Assembly (NCBI GenBank): GCA_023435825.1
Contig: JAEZMB010000184.1
Span: 1-27,232, forward strand
Length of the DNA: 27,232 nt
Direction of reading: 5' to 3'
From: Pseudomonadota bacterium
Lineage (GTDB): Bacteria; Desulfobacterota; Desulfovibrionia; Desulfovibrionales; Desulfovibrionaceae
The notes below the pieces were generated by a model. It was not told where the DNA came from, searched no databases, and saw nothing but the letters and a program-made list of their open reading frames with translations. Position 1 is the first letter of the stretch. Each line of letters starts with the position of its first letter. Made by a program: the position numbers and the translations under genes. Shown here piece after piece: positions 13,309 through 21,319 of this stretch.

Positions 13309-15291
13309 ATGCTGTTTTGCCGTGTCTTCGGTCTGTTCGCCCTCTTCCTGCTCATCCCCCTGACCGGCCGAAACGCCTTCGCCCTTGATGGCGTGACCGT
13401 TTCCTATGCCACGACCCAGGACTGGACTTCGGGCCTGGAAGGCAACATCACCATCGCCAACACGTCGTCCCGGACCTTGACCGATTGGCGGCTGGCCTTC
13501 CGCTATGCCGGCACGGTGCAAAGCCTGTGGAACGCCGTGCGTCTGGACGATCTGGACGGCGCGGTGGTCGTCGGCCCGGCCGCCTGGAACACGGCCATCG
13601 CCCCGGGCGCTTCGGTGACGGTGGGCTTCACGGCCAGCCCGGCCGTGGCCGCCGGCCCCACGGACATGGCCGTCACCGGCACGTGGTGCGACAACTGCGT
13701 GGGCACGCCGACACCGACGCCCGTCACCCCGGACTACCGGATCACCGCCGACCGCGACGCCGCGAGCTTTGTCCTTGGGGAAAGCGACCCCTTGCAGATC
13801 CACTTGCGCCGGGGTCAGACGCGGGTTTTCAGCTTCGATAAAACGCTGGCATCGGTGGTTTCCCGAAACCCCGAAACCGCCGTCCTGGCTGTGACGGACG
13901 GCAAACTGACGGCCACCGGCCGTCTGGCCGGGCGCACCGGACTCAAGCTGGTCTTCGCCGACGGCACGGTCTGTTACATGGGGCTTCGTACCGACGCGGC
14001 CAACGGTACGCTGCCCGGCCTGCCCGGGCCGGTGGCCGTGGGCTCGGTGTCCGAGGATTCCGATGAGGATCTGGCTTTCTGGCGCGGCCATGTGGACGGC
14101 GCGGCCGGAACCCGGGCCGACATCCGCTACATCTACATCAACGGCGGACCGATAAACGGCTGGAAGTCCTGGGACCCGGACCGGGCCGTCTCCTTTGCCA
14201 AGGAAAGCCTGGCCCTGGGGCTTATTCCCTTTTTCGTCTTCTACAACATCCCCGACGGCGGCGAGAGCTATTACACCGACCTGGAGCACGTCCAAAGCGC
14301 CGACTACATGACGGCGTATTACGCCAATCTGGCCACCTTCCTGGCCGAGACGACCTCGGTCATGCAGGGCGAACTGTACGGCGTGATTCTCGAACCCGAC
14401 TTCCTGGGCTACATGCAGCAAAATTCCGGTCTGGCCCCGTCGGCCATCGCCACGGCCGACGGCCGGCTCACCGACACCGTCAAGCGCATCAACACCACTC
14501 TTCGGGCCAATGGCGGCAATGTGCTGTTCGGCTGGCAGCTCAACCTGTGGGCCTCGCCCACGGCCACCGGCGGCAAGGGCGTGATGCGGCGCACCGATGA
14601 CGACGACCAGGGCTGGACCGCCGGCCGGGCCACCATCGTGGCCGCCGCCCGGGAGATCGCCGACTACGCCATGGCCGCCGGCATCCTGGAAGGCGGGGCC
14701 GATTTCGTGTCCATCGACAAGTACGGCCTGGACGCCGGCATCAGCTCCCCGGGCAACCCGGCCGCTTCCACCTGGTTTTGGAACAGCGACCACTGGAACA
14801 ACTATCTGCTGTTCGCCAAGACCCTGGGCGAGCGCGCCGGCAAGCCCATGGTGCTGTGGCAGCTGCCGGTGGGGCACATCAACGGCTCGGCCCGGACAAG
14901 CGCCCGCACGGGCGCGCCCTTCCCCGACCTGGCCAACACCTCGCGCCACTACGAGGACAGCACGACGTCCTTTTTCCTTGGCGACGCCATGACCCAGGCC
15001 ACGAGCCTTCGAGCCAATTATTTCGCCCAGAACCGGGCCGGCGACGCCGGGCTTTCAGAAAGCGGCCTGACCGTGACCTGGGGCGAGCACATGACGGCCT
15101 TGCCGGAGCACGGCATCATTGCCGCGCTGTTTGGGGCCGGCGTCGGCGACAGCACCGACGGCGTCGGCTCCCCGCCTACCGACGATTGGTTCTGGATCCA
15201 GGCCCTGCAGGAGCACTACCTGGCCCATCCGGCGCCCTTGCCCTCAACGACGGTCCTGATGCCCGTGCTCCCGCTGCTGCTTGGCCAATAA
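13309..15291 (+). CDS. Secreted protein with a CBM2-like cellulose-binding domain and a glycoside-hydrolase-like domain
   Basis: The 660-residue protein has a signal peptide cleaved near AFA (residue 25). An N-terminal domain (about 27-125) has the CBM2 pattern: an early W, LEGNITIANTSS, LTDWRLAFRY, and IAPGASVTVGF. A Thr/Pro linker (GTPTPTPVTP) follows, then a small beta domain, then a large alpha/beta domain (about 235-640) with barrel-like features: an ILEPDFLGYM strand end (E362, D364), SIDKYGLD (D470), and PMVLWQLPVGH. E362 and D470 are candidate catalytic acids; I cannot assign a GH family. It is predicted to bind cellulose or a similar glycan outside the cell. AGGAG precedes the ATG. 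Confidence 0.78.
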   Translation: MLFCRVFGLFALFLLIPLTGRNAFALDGVTVSYATTQDWTSGLEGNITIANTSSRTLTDWRLAFRYAGTVQSLWNAVRLDDLDGAVVVGPAAWNTAIAPGASVTVGFTASPAVAAGPTDMAVTGTWCDNCVGTPTPTPVTPDYRITADRDAASFVLGESDPLQIHLRRGQTRVFSFDKTLASVVSRNPETAVLAVTDGKLTATGRLAGRTGLKLVFADGTVCYMGLRTDAANGTLPGLPGPVAVGSVSEDSDEDLAFWRGHVDGAAGTRADIRYIYINGGPINGWKSWDPDRAVSFAKESLALGLIPFFVFYNIPDGGESYYTDLEHVQSADYMTAYYANLATFLAETTSVMQGELYGVILEPDFLGYMQQNSGLAPSAIATADGRLTDTVKRINTTLRANGGNVLFGWQLNLWASPTATGGKGVMRRTDDDDQGWTAGRATIVAAAREIADYAMAAGILEGGADFVSIDKYGLDAGISSPGNPAASTWFWNSDHWNNYLLFAKTLGERAGKPMVLWQLPVGHINGSARTSARTGAPFPDLANTSRHYEDSTTSFFLGDAMTQATSLRANYFAQNRAGDAGLSESGLTVTWGEHMTALPEHGIIAALFGAGVGDSTDGVGSPPTDDWFWIQALQEHYLAHPAPLPSTTVLMPVLPLLLGQ

Positions 15292-15501
15292 GGCCGGAAG
15301 CGGGGGCACGCCTCTTGGGGGACGGACATCCGATGCGAGCATGATCGCTTGGGCAGGAAAGGCGCTCTCAGCCAGGTTATGTTGCCCTGTTTCGGGGCGA
15401 GGCACGGCTCGGACGTCTGACTCCGGCGTCCTGGGACCGCTGCCGCCTCACGGCCGCAAAACGCGCGCCCCCGGGGCTTACCAGGCTCCCCGAAGCCCAT
15501 G

Positions 15502-15534
15502 AAAAAAAGGCCGCCCCGAAACGGGACGGCCTTT
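15502..15534 (-). terminator. Rho-independent terminator after secF (possibly bidirectional)
   Basis: AAAGGCCGCCCCG pairs with CGGGACGGCCTTT around an AAA loop with a single mismatch. Seven A residues at 15502-15508 make a strong U-run on the minus strand. On the plus strand only three U residues follow, so it is weaker for the glycoside-hydrolase-like gene. Confidence 0.88.
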
Positions 15535-15557
15535 GACAGGCGATGCGGTTGCCGGGG

Positions 15558-16661
15558 CTAGGCCCTGGCGGCGTTAACCCGGGGGCCGGCCTTGGGGGCC
15601 GTGGGTTCCTCGGGCTTGCTCAGGCCCGACCCCAGGTCGAGCAGGATGGGGCTGGCCACGAAGACCGAGGAGAAGGTGCCGGCCAGGATGCCGATGATCA
15701 TGGCCAGGGCGAAGTCGTGGATGACCGGCCCGCCCAGGAAATACAGGCAGGTGACGGTGATCAGCGTGGTGCCGGCCGTGAGGATGGTGCGCGAGAGGGT
15801 CTCGTTGATGCTCTGGTTGATGACCTGTTCGAAGGGCACGGACTTGTCGGTCGTGCGCAGCTTTTCCCGGATGCGGTCGTAGACGATGATGGTGTCGTTG
15901 AGGGAATAGCCGAGAATGGTGAGCAACGCCGCCACGATGGTCAGGTCGAACTCGATGTTGAGCAACGAAAAGATGCCCACGGTGACGAAGACGTCATGCA
16001 GGTCGGCCACCACCGCCCCCAGCGCGTACTTGAGCCGCATGGCAAAGCACAGGAACAAGGTGATGAGCATGGCCGCCACGATGAGCCAGACCGTGGACGC
16101 GCCCACGAGCTTGAGCACGTAGATGCCGCCGGCCAGGCCCGCGGCCATGAGGCCGGCCGCCATCCAGCGTTGCTCGAAACGTCCCGAAATATAGATGGCG
16201 ATGAGAAGCACCGAATAGAAGATGGCTTCCAAAGCCTTGCCGCGCAGGTCCGCGCCCACCTTGGGGCCGACCATTTCCAGCCGCTGCAAGGAATAGCCGG
16301 AGTCGGGAAGGTTCTTGGCCAGGGCCGCCTCGATGCTCGTGCGCACGGCCTCCTGGTTGACGTCATGGTCCGAGGCCCGGATGAGGAACTCGTTGGCGTC
16401 TTCGTTGCCGAAGCGCTGGACCGTGACGTTCTTGAGTCCCACCTCTTCCACGGCCTTGTCGATGCGCTCGGCGTCCATGGTCTTGGCGAAACGCACCTGA
16501 ATGGACAGGCCGCCCGAGAAGTCGACGCCAAAGCGCGGGCCGCCCTTGACGGCCAGCGAAATGAAGCCGGCCAGGACGATGGCCGCCGACACGAGGTAGG
16601 CCAGTTTGCGGTACTTGAGAAAATTGATGTTCGTGCCGGGCCGTATCAGCTCCAGAACCAT
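15558..16661 (-). CDS. secF: Protein translocase subunit SecF
   Basis: The 367-residue inner-membrane protein has SecF hallmarks: an N-terminal transmembrane helix (about 20-37), FGVDFSGG (44-51), a periplasmic domain, then five further helices with GYSLNDTIIVYDRIREKLR and INETLSRTI. SecF works with SecD to pull exported proteins across the membrane using the proton motive force. The ATG at 16661 follows a GGGGGAG site; the frame extends 19 codons upstream but is not SecF-like there. No secD or yajC lies next to it: upstream is a 290-base gap and a divergent gene. The C-terminus is a short Pro/Ala/Lys tail. Confidence 0.96.
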   Translation of the reverse strand: MVLELIRPGTNINFLKYRKLAYLVSAAIVLAGFISLAVKGGPRFGVDFSGGLSIQVRFAKTMDAERIDKAVEEVGLKNVTVQRFGNEDANEFLIRASDHDVNQEAVRTSIEAALAKNLPDSGYSLQRLEMVGPKVGADLRGKALEAIFYSVLLIAIYISGRFEQRWMAAGLMAAGLAGGIYVLKLVGASTVWLIVAAMLITLFLCFAMRLKYALGAVVADLHDVFVTVGIFSLLNIEFDLTIVAALLTILGYSLNDTIIVYDRIREKLRTTDKSVPFEQVINQSINETLSRTILTAGTTLITVTCLYFLGGPVIHDFALAMIIGILAGTFSSVFVASPILLDLGSGLSKPEEPTAPKAGPRVNAARA

Positions 16662-16951
16662 CGTCTCCCCCTGAATGGATTGATCGGGAATGTTGGCGCA
16701 AGGGGCGGCGTAAGCCAATGCCCCGTACTTGTCGCGAAAGACTTTGCAGCTTCCGTCAAACCGGCGGGCCTTGTCAAGCGGGTTGTGGAGGCCAAGCGGT
16801 CACGTGCCAGCCGTGCGCCGGTCGCATGCCGGTCGGGACGAAGCCTGTTGCCGGACTGCCCCGGCATCGCCGCCGGCCAACTGCCGTCGCGGCCAGACAG
16901 ATCGAAAATTTACCATTCTATTTTATCAAATAATCGATTACAATTTTCCCC

Positions 16952-17377
16952 ATGCGCCCATCCCGTGCCACTTGCCTGCTGTTTGCCCTCTGCTGGCTGT
17001 TCTCCGGGCCGGTTGTCGCCGCCGGCCCGGATTTCGGCCAGGCACAAGCGGTGGTGGTGCGGGTGTGCGACGGCGACACGGTGGTGGTGGACATCCCGGA
17101 GTATCCGCCCATCATCGGCAAAGCGATACGCGTGCGTGTGGCCGGGGTGAACGCGCCGGAGCTGCGCGACCCGGACCCGGCCGTGCGCCGGGCGGCCGAG
17201 GGTGCCCGCCAGGCCATGGCCGCCCTGCTCCCGCCGGGCACGGCCGTGACCCTTACGCGCCTGACGCGCGACAAGTATTTCCGCTTAAACGCCGTGGTGC
17301 TGGTGGCCGGCCGCGACGCCGCCGCCCTGGCCGGACTGACGTCCGACTGCCGCGAGGCCGCCGTCACGGTCCGGTGA
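16952..17377 (+). CDS. Thermonuclease-like (SNase-fold) exported protein, possibly weakened active site
   Basis: The 141-residue protein has a signal peptide (about 1-24) and the start of a staphylococcal nuclease-like OB fold: VRVCDGDTVVV (D40, D42), IRVRVAGVNAPELRD, and DKYFRLNAVVLV. Equivalents of the SNase catalytic residues Arg35, Glu43 and Arg87 may be R62, E70 and R111. The position that is normally Asp in the (I/V)DAPE motif is Asn (N67), and KYGR reads KYFR. The end is shorter than in typical relatives. The sequence just before the ATG is AT-rich with no ribosome site, so the mRNA may be leaderless or the start misjudged. It is divergent from secF. Confidence 0.7.
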   Translation: MRPSRATCLLFALCWLFSGPVVAAGPDFGQAQAVVVRVCDGDTVVVDIPEYPPIIGKAIRVRVAGVNAPELRDPDPAVRRAAEGARQAMAALLPPGTAVTLTRLTRDKYFRLNAVVLVAGRDAAALAGLTSDCREAAVTVR

Positions 17378-17519
17378 AGGGCCAACGCCACAAGCGCCAA
17401 AGGCTCCCACAGCCGCTATGGACTCCTGTCCTCAAAAACGCTGCGAGGCAACGCCCGGTCAAGAAGCCCCCGGACGCGAAAAACGCCGCACAGGGCGAAA
17501 AGTCCGTGCCCGCCTCCGG

Positions 17520-19253
17520 TCACTGCGTGGAAAACCGGCGCAGGGCCTCGTCCAACTCGTCGCGCCGGGTTCGACAGCCGGACAGGGTTTCGCTGCGAGC
17601 CGCGATGTCGCTGAAAAAGGGCTCGAACCGGTCGGCCAGCTCCCGGAAGATCCGGTCGAGACGGGCCGACAGGCGCTCGTCGAGTTCCTGGCGCAGCTTT
17701 TCACCGCCGTGGGCCAGCCGCCGGCGCATCTCGCGCAAGACCTTGGGCCGCTGCCAGTAGAGGGCGCTGCCGGCGATAAGCGCCCCCAGGGCCGCCACCA
17801 CGCCGCCGGTGACGTCGATGACCGCGCTTTTGACGGACACGGCGAAAATCGTTCCCAAGACCACCAGCGCCCCGCCCATGGCCGCCCTGGGGTCCATGGT
17901 CGAGACGGACTTGGCGTCAAGCCCGGCCATGGGACCGCCTTCGGCTAGAAGCGTCTCCACCCGGCCGGCCACCTCGGCCAGCACCCGGTCGCGCTCGCCG
18001 GACAAGGGGTCGCCATGCGGGGCGACGGAAGCCGACCGGCGCTGGCGCAACTCGTCCAACAATATGCGGGCATAGCCCGACACGCTCTCGAAAATATGGG
18101 CCGCGCCCACGGCGGCGATGGACTCCACCTCGCGCTCCAGGTCGCGTCCGAAGGCCTCGCCCAGTTCGGCCAGCCGTTTGGCCGGACTGGCCGCGTCCTT
18201 GCCCCGCCGCCACAGCGACGTGACCGACCGGCCAAGCATCCCGCCCAGGGTCAATTCGGCGGCAAAGGCGGCCAGAAACTCTTCGGACAACCGGGCATAG
18301 GCCGCCTCCACCCGGGTGCGCAGCACCTCGGCCTCGCGGCCGGCGGCCAGCCGGGCCGTGTCCAGGCGCGAGCGGATGCGCTCGGCCTCGGTCTGGTCGG
18401 CGGCCAGCTCCCGGCCGCGCTCGTCCAGGGTTTCCCCGAGTTCCTGCAGCAGGCGCAGGGCCGAACGCCTGGTGGCGTCAAGCTTGCCGGCAAAATGGCC
18501 GCCCCCGGCGGTCAGCTCCCGGATGTGGCGGCGCAGGGCCTCGATGCCGCCGGCCTCGGGGTCGGTCCGGCTTTTTTCCGAGGAAATGAGGAAAACGACC
18601 GGCTCCTCGACGCCGCGCTCCCGGGCCAGCTCGCGCAGCCGGCCGGTGTTGACCGCGATCTGCTCGCGGCTGGCCAGATCGGCCATGGTCAGGGCAAAGG
18701 CCACGCGCCGTCCCCAGGCCCCGGCCACAAGGTCGAAAAATTCCCAGGCCGAACGGGAATACGGATTGAGTACGGAAAAGGTGAAAAGCGCCAGATCGGC
18801 CCGGGGAATAAACGCCTCGGTGATCTCCTGATGGCGGTCGATGATGCTGTCCACGCCCGGGGTGTCCACGATGGCCAGACCGTCCAGAAGTGGATTGTCC
18901 ACGGCCACGCGCACCACCAGATCGCCGGACGGGGCCTTGGCCACGGTCTCTTCCCGGCCGATGACGCGGATGCGGTCGGTGCAGGGGTCCGGGGCAACGT
19001 CCGTGACCTCGGCGCCGAGCAGGGCGTTTATCAGACTGCTCTTGCCGGCCTTGACCTCGCCCACCACCACGAAAAGAAACGGCTCGGCGGCATGCTTGAG
19101 GAGTTCGCGGGCCGTGGCCTCGCCCTCGGACCGGCCGCAGGCGGCCAGGAGTTCGCAAAGCCGCCCCAGGTGCCCGGTCAGTTCGCCGCGCAGGGCCAGA
19201 TAACGCGCTTCAAGCAGGGTCGTGGTCACAGCGCTCCCAAGGGTTCCGGCCAT
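17520..19253 (-). CDS. Dynamin-like GTPase with a C-terminal membrane hairpin
   Basis: This protein of about 577 residues has a GTPase domain: GEVKAGKSS (P-loop, 65-73), DPCTDRI (switch I Thr, T92), VDTPGVDS (G3, 129-136) and TMADL (189-193) at the G4 position, where [NT]KxD is usual. Long charged helices follow (about 270-450). A hydrophobic pair of segments (about 457-500) may dip into or span the membrane, and a final coiled-coil-like helix of 77 residues ends the protein. This layout fits bacterial dynamin-like proteins, which remodel or guard membranes. It is the last gene of an apparent operon with a STAS/anti-sigma pair. The start is uncertain: ATG at 19253 and TTG at 19289 both lack a good ribosome site. 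Confidence 0.85.
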   Translation of the reverse strand: MAGTLGSAVTTTLLEARYLALRGELTGHLGRLCELLAACGRSEGEATARELLKHAAEPFLFVVVGEVKAGKSSLINALLGAEVTDVAPDPCTDRIRVIGREETVAKAPSGDLVVRVAVDNPLLDGLAIVDTPGVDSIIDRHQEITEAFIPRADLALFTFSVLNPYSRSAWEFFDLVAGAWGRRVAFALTMADLASREQIAVNTGRLRELARERGVEEPVVFLISSEKSRTDPEAGGIEALRRHIRELTAGGGHFAGKLDATRRSALRLLQELGETLDERGRELAADQTEAERIRSRLDTARLAAGREAEVLRTRVEAAYARLSEEFLAAFAAELTLGGMLGRSVTSLWRRGKDAASPAKRLAELGEAFGRDLEREVESIAAVGAAHIFESVSGYARILLDELRQRRSASVAPHGDPLSGERDRVLAEVAGRVETLLAEGGPMAGLDAKSVSTMDPRAAMGGALVVLGTIFAVSVKSAVIDVTGGVVAALGALIAGSALYWQRPKVLREMRRRLAHGGEKLRQELDERLSARLDRIFRELADRFEPFFSDIAARSETLSGCRTRRDELDEALRRFSTQ

Positions 19254-19308
19254 GGCGTCGGCGGGCGCGTCCGGCCGCGCCCGGGACAAGCCGGGGATGG
19301 CGTTTAAG

Positions 19309-19956
19309 CTATCGCGGCAAAAAACAGTCCAGGCCCAGGGCTTCGATGGAGGCGTCCTTGCCGGACTTGGGTTCGTCCTTCTTGGCCGTGATCGCGCCGG
19401 CCTGGCAGACCTCTTCGGCGCGCACCAGGTCGGTGGCGGCGAGGCGGATGGAGTTGCCGTCGGTGAAGGCCCCGTCGTCGCCGGCGTAGTGCATGAGGAT
19501 GAGGCTCACCGCACCGAGTTCCTTGGACTTGAGGCTCCATTTCCAGGTGCGCAGCGTGCCGAAGGCGTTGCCGCGCCACTCCTTGGGCTCGCCGTAGCGT
19601 TTCTTGAGGGCTTCCAGGATGCGGTTGAAGAACTCCAGCGAATCATCGGCGTAGTTCATCTTGATCCGCACCACCCGCCCCTTGGCCGCGCACATGCCGT
19701 AATCGACATAGCCGCTGCGAAAGCCCTTGAGGGGGGCCACGGGCATGATGCCAAGGGCCGGTCGGTGAAAGGTCTTGTTGGCTTCGGTGGGCACGAGCTT
19801 GGCCGCCTCTTCCTCGACAGTGGCCCCGAGCCGGATGCCGGCTAGGGAATCCGGGACTTCGGCGGCCAGGGCCGGCCGGCCCGCCAGCAGCAGCGTAAAG
19901 ACCATGACCGCGGCCAGGGCGAACCAGGCCGGCGCGTTAACGGGTCTTGGCATCAT
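19309..19956 (-). CDS. Exported protein, copy B of a two-member family in this window
   Basis: A 215-residue protein with a signal peptide (hydrophobic 10-26, AxA site near 32). It shares ordered blocks with the gene at 9123-9737: LAGIRLGA, LKGFRSGYVDYGMC (C89), VVRIKMNYADDSLEFFNRI, KKRYGEP, a WKW/RWVFG-like strand, HYAGDDG...GNSIRLA, and a second cysteine at C184. A third cysteine sits near the end. Function unknown. Two ATGs stand side by side (19956 and 19953); GAGGAGG fits the second slightly better. It lies 25 bases after the STAS gene and 55 before the dynamin-like gene, so it probably belongs to that operon, unlike copy A. Confidence 0.83.
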   Translation of the reverse strand: MMPRPVNAPAWFALAAVMVFTLLLAGRPALAAEVPDSLAGIRLGATVEEEAAKLVPTEANKTFHRPALGIMPVAPLKGFRSGYVDYGMCAAKGRVVRIKMNYADDSLEFFNRILEALKKRYGEPKEWRGNAFGTLRTWKWSLKSKELGAVSLILMHYAGDDGAFTDGNSIRLAATDLVRAEEVCQAGAITAKKDEPKSGKDASIEALGLDCFLPR

Positions 19957-19981
19957 CCGTCCTCCTCTCGGCGGTCGGGGA

Positions 19982-20317
19982 TCAGGAAAAATTGGCCAGG
20001 GCCTCTTCCTGGGTCGGAAAGATCGGAAAGATCTCGGTGTAGCCGGAAATCTCGAAGACTTCCTTCATGTAGTCCTTGATGGAGGACAATACCAGCTTGC
20101 CCTGGACTTTCTTGAGCTGCTGCAAGGCCAGAAGCAGCACGCGGAGGCCGGTGGAGTTGATGTAGTCCACGTCGGCGAAATCCATGAGCACCTTTTTCTT
20201 GCCCTGGCCAAGAATCTCCATCACCTTGTCCTCAAGCACCTTGGAGGTGTTGCTGTCGAGCCGGCCGCCCAGCTCCAGCACCGTGACCTCGCCGCTCTCC
20301 TTCTCCACGAGTTGCAT
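19982..20317 (-). CDS. STAS-domain anti-sigma factor antagonist (SpoIIAA/RsbV-like)
   Basis: The 111-residue protein is a single STAS domain: VTVLELGGRLDSNTSK at the start and KVLMDFADVDYINSTGLRVLL in the middle. S55 in INSTGLR is the usual serine phosphorylated by a partner kinase, and it is preserved. In partner switching, the unphosphorylated form binds the RsbW-like kinase and frees that kinase's target. The gene just upstream (20337-20750) encodes such a kinase, so the two probably work together. The ATG at 20317 follows AAAGGGGG, and the upstream frame is not STAS-like. The phosphatase and the regulated sigma factor or other target are not in the window. Confidence 0.92.
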   Translation of the reverse strand: MQLVEKESGEVTVLELGGRLDSNTSKVLEDKVMEILGQGKKKVLMDFADVDYINSTGLRVLLLALQQLKKVQGKLVLSSIKDYMKEVFEISGYTEIFPIFPTQEEALANFS

Positions 20318-20336
20318 GTCGCCCCCTTTGTCGATG

Positions 20337-20750
20337 TCAAATGTCTTTTTCCAGCACCAGGCGGTTGAGGCCGCCCACACGTTCATAGGCCACCCGGTCC
20401 ATGATGGTGCGCACGAGATGGATGCCAAGCCCGCCGATGGGCCGCTCGTCCACCGGCGCGTTCACGTCGGGAATCCGGGCCGTCAGCGGATCGAAGGGCC
20501 GGGCGTCGTCTTCCAGGAGAAAACGCAGCCGGCCGCCCTCCTCGGCCATGCCCACATGGATGCCGTGTTCCCCGTCATCGGCATAGCCATATGAGATGGT
20601 GTTGGTGAGCAGTTCGTCCAGAACCAGACGGATCTGGTAACGCAGCTTGGCGGAGAGGCCATGGGCCTCGCCGAAGGCTTCCACGGCGTCGGCCACGCGG
20701 TCCAGTTCCAGCAGGCGGTTGGCTATGCGCAAGGAAAAACCCGGCAGCAT
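20337..20750 (-). CDS. RsbW/SpoIIAB-like serine-kinase ATPase (anti-sigma factor type)
   Basis: The 137-residue protein is a lone GHKL ATPase domain: LVLDELLTNTISYGY (N-box, E46 and N50), DDARPFDP (G1, D82) and GGLGIHLVRTIMD (G2). Its size and lack of a phospho-acceptor histidine domain fit anti-sigma serine kinases, which phosphorylate a STAS partner. Its stop lies 19 bases before the STAS gene start. The ATG at 20750 is preceded by a modest GGGGACAGG site; an upstream extension of the frame is Arg/Pro-rich and unlikely. It appears to be the first gene of a four-gene operon ending with the dynamin-like GTPase. Its target protein is unknown. Confidence 0.9.
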   Translation of the reverse strand: MLPGFSLRIANRLLELDRVADAVEAFGEAHGLSAKLRYQIRLVLDELLTNTISYGYADDGEHGIHVGMAEEGGRLRFLLEDDARPFDPLTARIPDVNAPVDERPIGGLGIHLVRTIMDRVAYERVGGLNRLVLEKDI

Positions 20751-20968
20751 CCTGTCCCCGGCGCGCGGCGTCCCTTGTCCCGGGGCGTTTCGCGCGAATT
20801 GGCCGCGAGATGGGCCGGCAAGGCCCGTTCGACGGCATGGAAAAACGTCCGGCCGCGCCATCGGGCGCACGGCCACTGAAGGGAAGCTTCCCGTTTTTCA
20901 ACGCCCTGTCAAGGCGAGCCCCTGTTGCCCCACCCTGGCCGCTTGGGCCGGCAAAGAAAAAAAATCCA

Positions 20969-20997
20969 TTGACAGCGGACCGGGCTTTGGTTAGATG
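20969..20997 (+). promoter_or_regulatory. Candidate promoter of the tRNA-His gene
   Basis: A perfect TTGACA (20969-20974) is followed after 17 bases by TAGATG (20992-20997), which matches the -10 consensus only partly. Transcription would start about 10 bases before the mature tRNA. Confidence 0.55.
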
Positions 20998-21014
20998 ACT
21001 TCTCCTTCGTCCAT

Positions 21015-21091
21015 GGTGGCTGTAGCTCAGTTGGTAGAGTCCCAGGTTGTGGCCCTGGTTGTCGTGGGTTCGAGCCCCATCAGTCACCCCA
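21015..21091 (+). tRNA. tRNA-His (anticodon GTG)
   Basis: A complete cloverleaf can be folded: acceptor GTGGCTG (21016-21022) with CAGTCAC (21081-21087), one G-T pair; D stem GCTC/GAGT; anticodon stem CCAGG/CCTGG with loop TTGTGGC, anticodon GTG at 21049-21051; T stem GTGGG/CCCAT with loop TTCGAGC. An extra G at 21015 opposes the discriminator C at 21088, the G-1 feature of tRNA-His. CCA is encoded (21089-21091). A terminator follows at once, so it is a single-gene unit. Confidence 0.97.
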
Positions 21092-21104
21092 GCAATTTTC
21101 CTTG

Positions 21105-21137
21105 AAAAAGGCCCGGTTCACCGCCGGGCCTTTTTTT
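21105..21137 (+). terminator. Rho-independent terminator after tRNA-His
   Basis: GGCCCGG (21110-21116) pairs with CCGGGCC (21124-21130), extended by AAAAA/TTTTT, and ends in seven T residues. It starts 14 bases after the tRNA 3' end. Confidence 0.93.
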
Positions 21138-21319
21138 GTTGCGCGGCTTGTCGTTTTTTCGCAATATTCTGTCATTCTAGCGCCAGACAGACAAGACTGT
21201 CGCACGTATCTTGCCTTTCAGGCACCGTGTCCCATGTCCGGTCCGGGCACGATCCGGCCGGCGGCCCTCAACCGGCCAAGACCGGTCGGACCAATCCCCC
21301 AGCCAACGAGGCGCATCCC

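Noticed and set aside
13279..14949. 556-codon minus-strand open frame opposite the CBM2 protein
   Set aside because: The sense frame has a signal peptide, linker and domains; the antisense product has none and is Gly/His-rich.
17479..17497. Possible terminator of the dynamin operon (CGCC/GGCG with a U-run on the minus strand)
   Set aside because: The stem is only four base pairs, too weak to list as a terminator; the true end of the operon is unclear.
20881..20892. Perfect palindrome GGGAAGCTTCCC as a terminator
   Set aside because: It is followed by GTTTTT, but a zero-loop 12-mer folds into a stem too short for termination, and no gene ends nearby on that strand.
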